A stretch of DNA of 6,835 nucleotides from Deltaproteobacteria bacterium. GTDB lineage: Bacteria; Desulfobacterota; Desulfarculia; Adiutricales; Adiutricaceae. The notes beneath the pieces were generated by a model, which had not been told where the DNA came from, ran no database searches, and was given only the letters and a program-made list of their open reading frames with translations. Shown here piece by piece: positions 6,208 to 6,835 of this stretch. Both the position numbers and the translations under genes were made by a program. The DNA lies in the NCBI GenBank assembly GCA_031269135.1, contig JAISZP010000260.1:1-6835 (forward strand). The letters are read 5' to 3'. Within the stretch, counting starts at the first letter, position 1. Each line of letters opens with the position of its first letter.

Positions 6208-6368
6208 AGGGCGTCGTTGATTTTCAAGCGAGTTGAGACGTTGTTTCGTTATCCATATTTAAAAGGTGAAATAGGCGCGAAAAGAGTAGAAACACTGAAA
6301 AATAGTCGTCATTTTTTACTTAAAGATTAAATGCTTGATTGCTAACCACTTATAAGACAAATAAAATA
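6208..6368. other. Spacer after the nitroreductase gene
   Basis: AT-rich DNA with no reading frame and no clear intrinsic terminator for the nitroreductase gene. The only pairing near the stop codon (CGTC with GACG about 25 bases apart) is too weak to call. With the features to the right, the whole of 6208-6835 has no gene. Confidence 0.5.
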
Positions 6369-6398
6369 TTGACATGCCCTTATGTTTTAAGGTATAAG
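6369..6398 (+). promoter_or_regulatory. Near-consensus sigma70 promoter with no gene downstream
   Basis: TTGACA (6369-6374, perfect), 18 bp, TATAAG (6393-6398, five of six matches). It is the best promoter-like site in the window. Its -10 box forms the inner end of the left arm of the palindrome at 6385-6434, so the dyad would cover the -10 and the start site (about 6405). No frame of useful length follows before the window ends; a non-coding transcript through array C, or a gene beyond the window, would be the product. Confidence 0.45.
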
Positions 6399-6434
6399 TT
6401 GTCGCAATTAATTGCGGTCGCTTATACCTTAAAA
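6385..6434. repeat. 50-bp nested palindrome over the promoter
   Basis: TTTTAAGGTATAAG (6385-6398) and CTTATACCTTAAAA (6421-6434) are a perfect 14-bp inverted repeat. Between them sits a second, independent perfect palindrome, CGCAATTAATTGCG (6403-6416), with 4 bp on each side. As DNA it could be two operators, as RNA an imperfect long hairpin. It ends in AAAA on one strand and starts with TTTT, so a weak bidirectional terminator is also possible, though the stem is AT-rich. Confidence 0.9.
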
Positions 6435-6473
6435 ACGAGTCGTTCTCGCTGGTTCGGCCTTTCATGACAATAC

Positions 6474-6500
6474 AAAAAGAGGCGGCATAGAGCATGCCGC
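6474..6500 (-). terminator. GC-rich hairpin, possible minus-strand terminator
   Basis: GCGGCAT (6482-6488) and ATGCCGC (6494-6500) pair perfectly with a 5-nt loop. Read on the minus strand the stem is followed by CTCTTTTTG, a modest T-run. It would end a minus-strand transcript coming from the right, but no minus-strand gene is visible between here and the edge of the window, and the right arm touches array C. Confidence 0.35.
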
Positions 6501-6689
6501 ACTTCACAAGCATGTCCCATTCCGGGAATATGCCTCATTCAGGGAATATGCCATAGCCTGGGAGTGTTCCACAGTCAGCAAGCATCTACATTCCGGGAAC
6601 ATGCCGCATTCCGGGAGCATGTCCATTCCGGGAGTATGTCATAGTCCGCAAGCATCCGCAGTCCGCAAGCATCCATAGCCCGCTCGCCG
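6500..6689. repeat. Tandem array C: eleven degenerate 17-bp units of two subtypes
   Basis: Units of 17 bp, sometimes with one extra base, start at about 6500, 6518, 6536, 6553, 6571, 6588, 6606, 6623, 6640, 6657 and 6674. Two subtypes are mixed: CATTCCGGGAATATGCC (6518, 6536, 6588, 6606, 6623) and CATAGTCCGCAAGCATC (6640, 6657 and, more loosely, 6500 and 6571). The subtypes share first and last bases but differ in the centre. CCGCAAGCAT is shared with the last unit of array B. No reading frame runs through the array. Confidence 0.9.
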
Positions 6690-6835
6690 AAAAGAGTTAT
6701 TGGAAAAAGTCGAAGCCCAATATCCCTAAATTATCGAGACCAACACGGAAAAACTCTAGAAATCCTCTCTGCCGACCGCTTGTAAACTATGCTGATTAAT
6801 TCGAGTAAGTTTTCTTTTTCTCACTCAATGATGAT
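6690..6835. other. Right-end spacer, possible trace of old coding sequence
   Basis: No gene. One plus frame from 6694 reads ELLEKVEAQYP, a stop, IIETNTEKL, a second stop, then KSS. The helical, charged character suggests an eroded coding relic with two nonsense codons, but it is too short to assign to a family. Confidence 0.25.

Noticed and set aside
6316..6513. Minus-strand 65-codon open frame at the right end
   Set aside because: It runs through the nested palindrome and into array C, has no recognisable domain and low-complexity character. Better explained as chance in non-coding DNA.
6500..6689. CRISPR array
   Set aside because: Units are contiguous 17-bp repeats with no unique spacers, and no cas genes are present. 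The same holds for arrays A and B.

Overview
The window looks like a chromosomal segment of an anaerobic or fermentative bacterium. It carries a butyrate kinase-family acyl kinase, a CoA-acylating aldehyde dehydrogenase of the AdhE N-domain type and a nitroreductase with two [4Fe-4S] clusters. I cannot name the organism. A sulfate reducer or amino-acid fermenter (Desulfobacterota, Synergistota or similar) would fit, but that is inference. Only about 61% of the window is coding. The genes are of moderate GC, while the spacers are very AT-rich and full of short tandem repeats. With a truncated gene at the left edge, this suggests a relaxed, perhaps host-associated genome losing genes.

Layout. 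Bases 1-165 hold a cut-off and apparently truncated AbiEii-type nucleotidyltransferase fragment. An AT-rich spacer with a promoter and a nested dyad leads to a GntR/FadR-type regulator (464-1138). A spacer of about 1.47 kb (1139-2610) follows with no convincing gene. It contains a promoter-like site, a 6-copy 17-bp array, a startless open frame, a 92-bp AACT/AAAT microsatellite and a second degenerate 17-bp array that runs almost to the next start codon. The core operon is the acyl kinase (2611-3690) and the acylating aldehyde dehydrogenase (3723-5102), 32 bp apart and closed by a strong intrinsic terminator (5152-5203). After an AT-rich leader comes a separately transcribed ferredoxin-nitroreductase fusion (5362-6207). 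The right end has no gene but holds a near-consensus promoter overlapping a 50-bp nested palindrome, and a third 17-bp array of 11 units.

Function. The kinase and dehydrogenase together imply interconversion of an aldehyde, its acyl-CoA or acyl phosphate, and the free acid, coupled to ATP and NAD(H). The phosphotransacylase that would normally link them is not in this window. The GntR regulator is a plausible controller, first of itself through the dyad over its own promoter, but the long spacer makes control of the operon uncertain. The most unusual features are the three 17-bp-period arrays and the promoter-palindrome-array arrangement at the right end.
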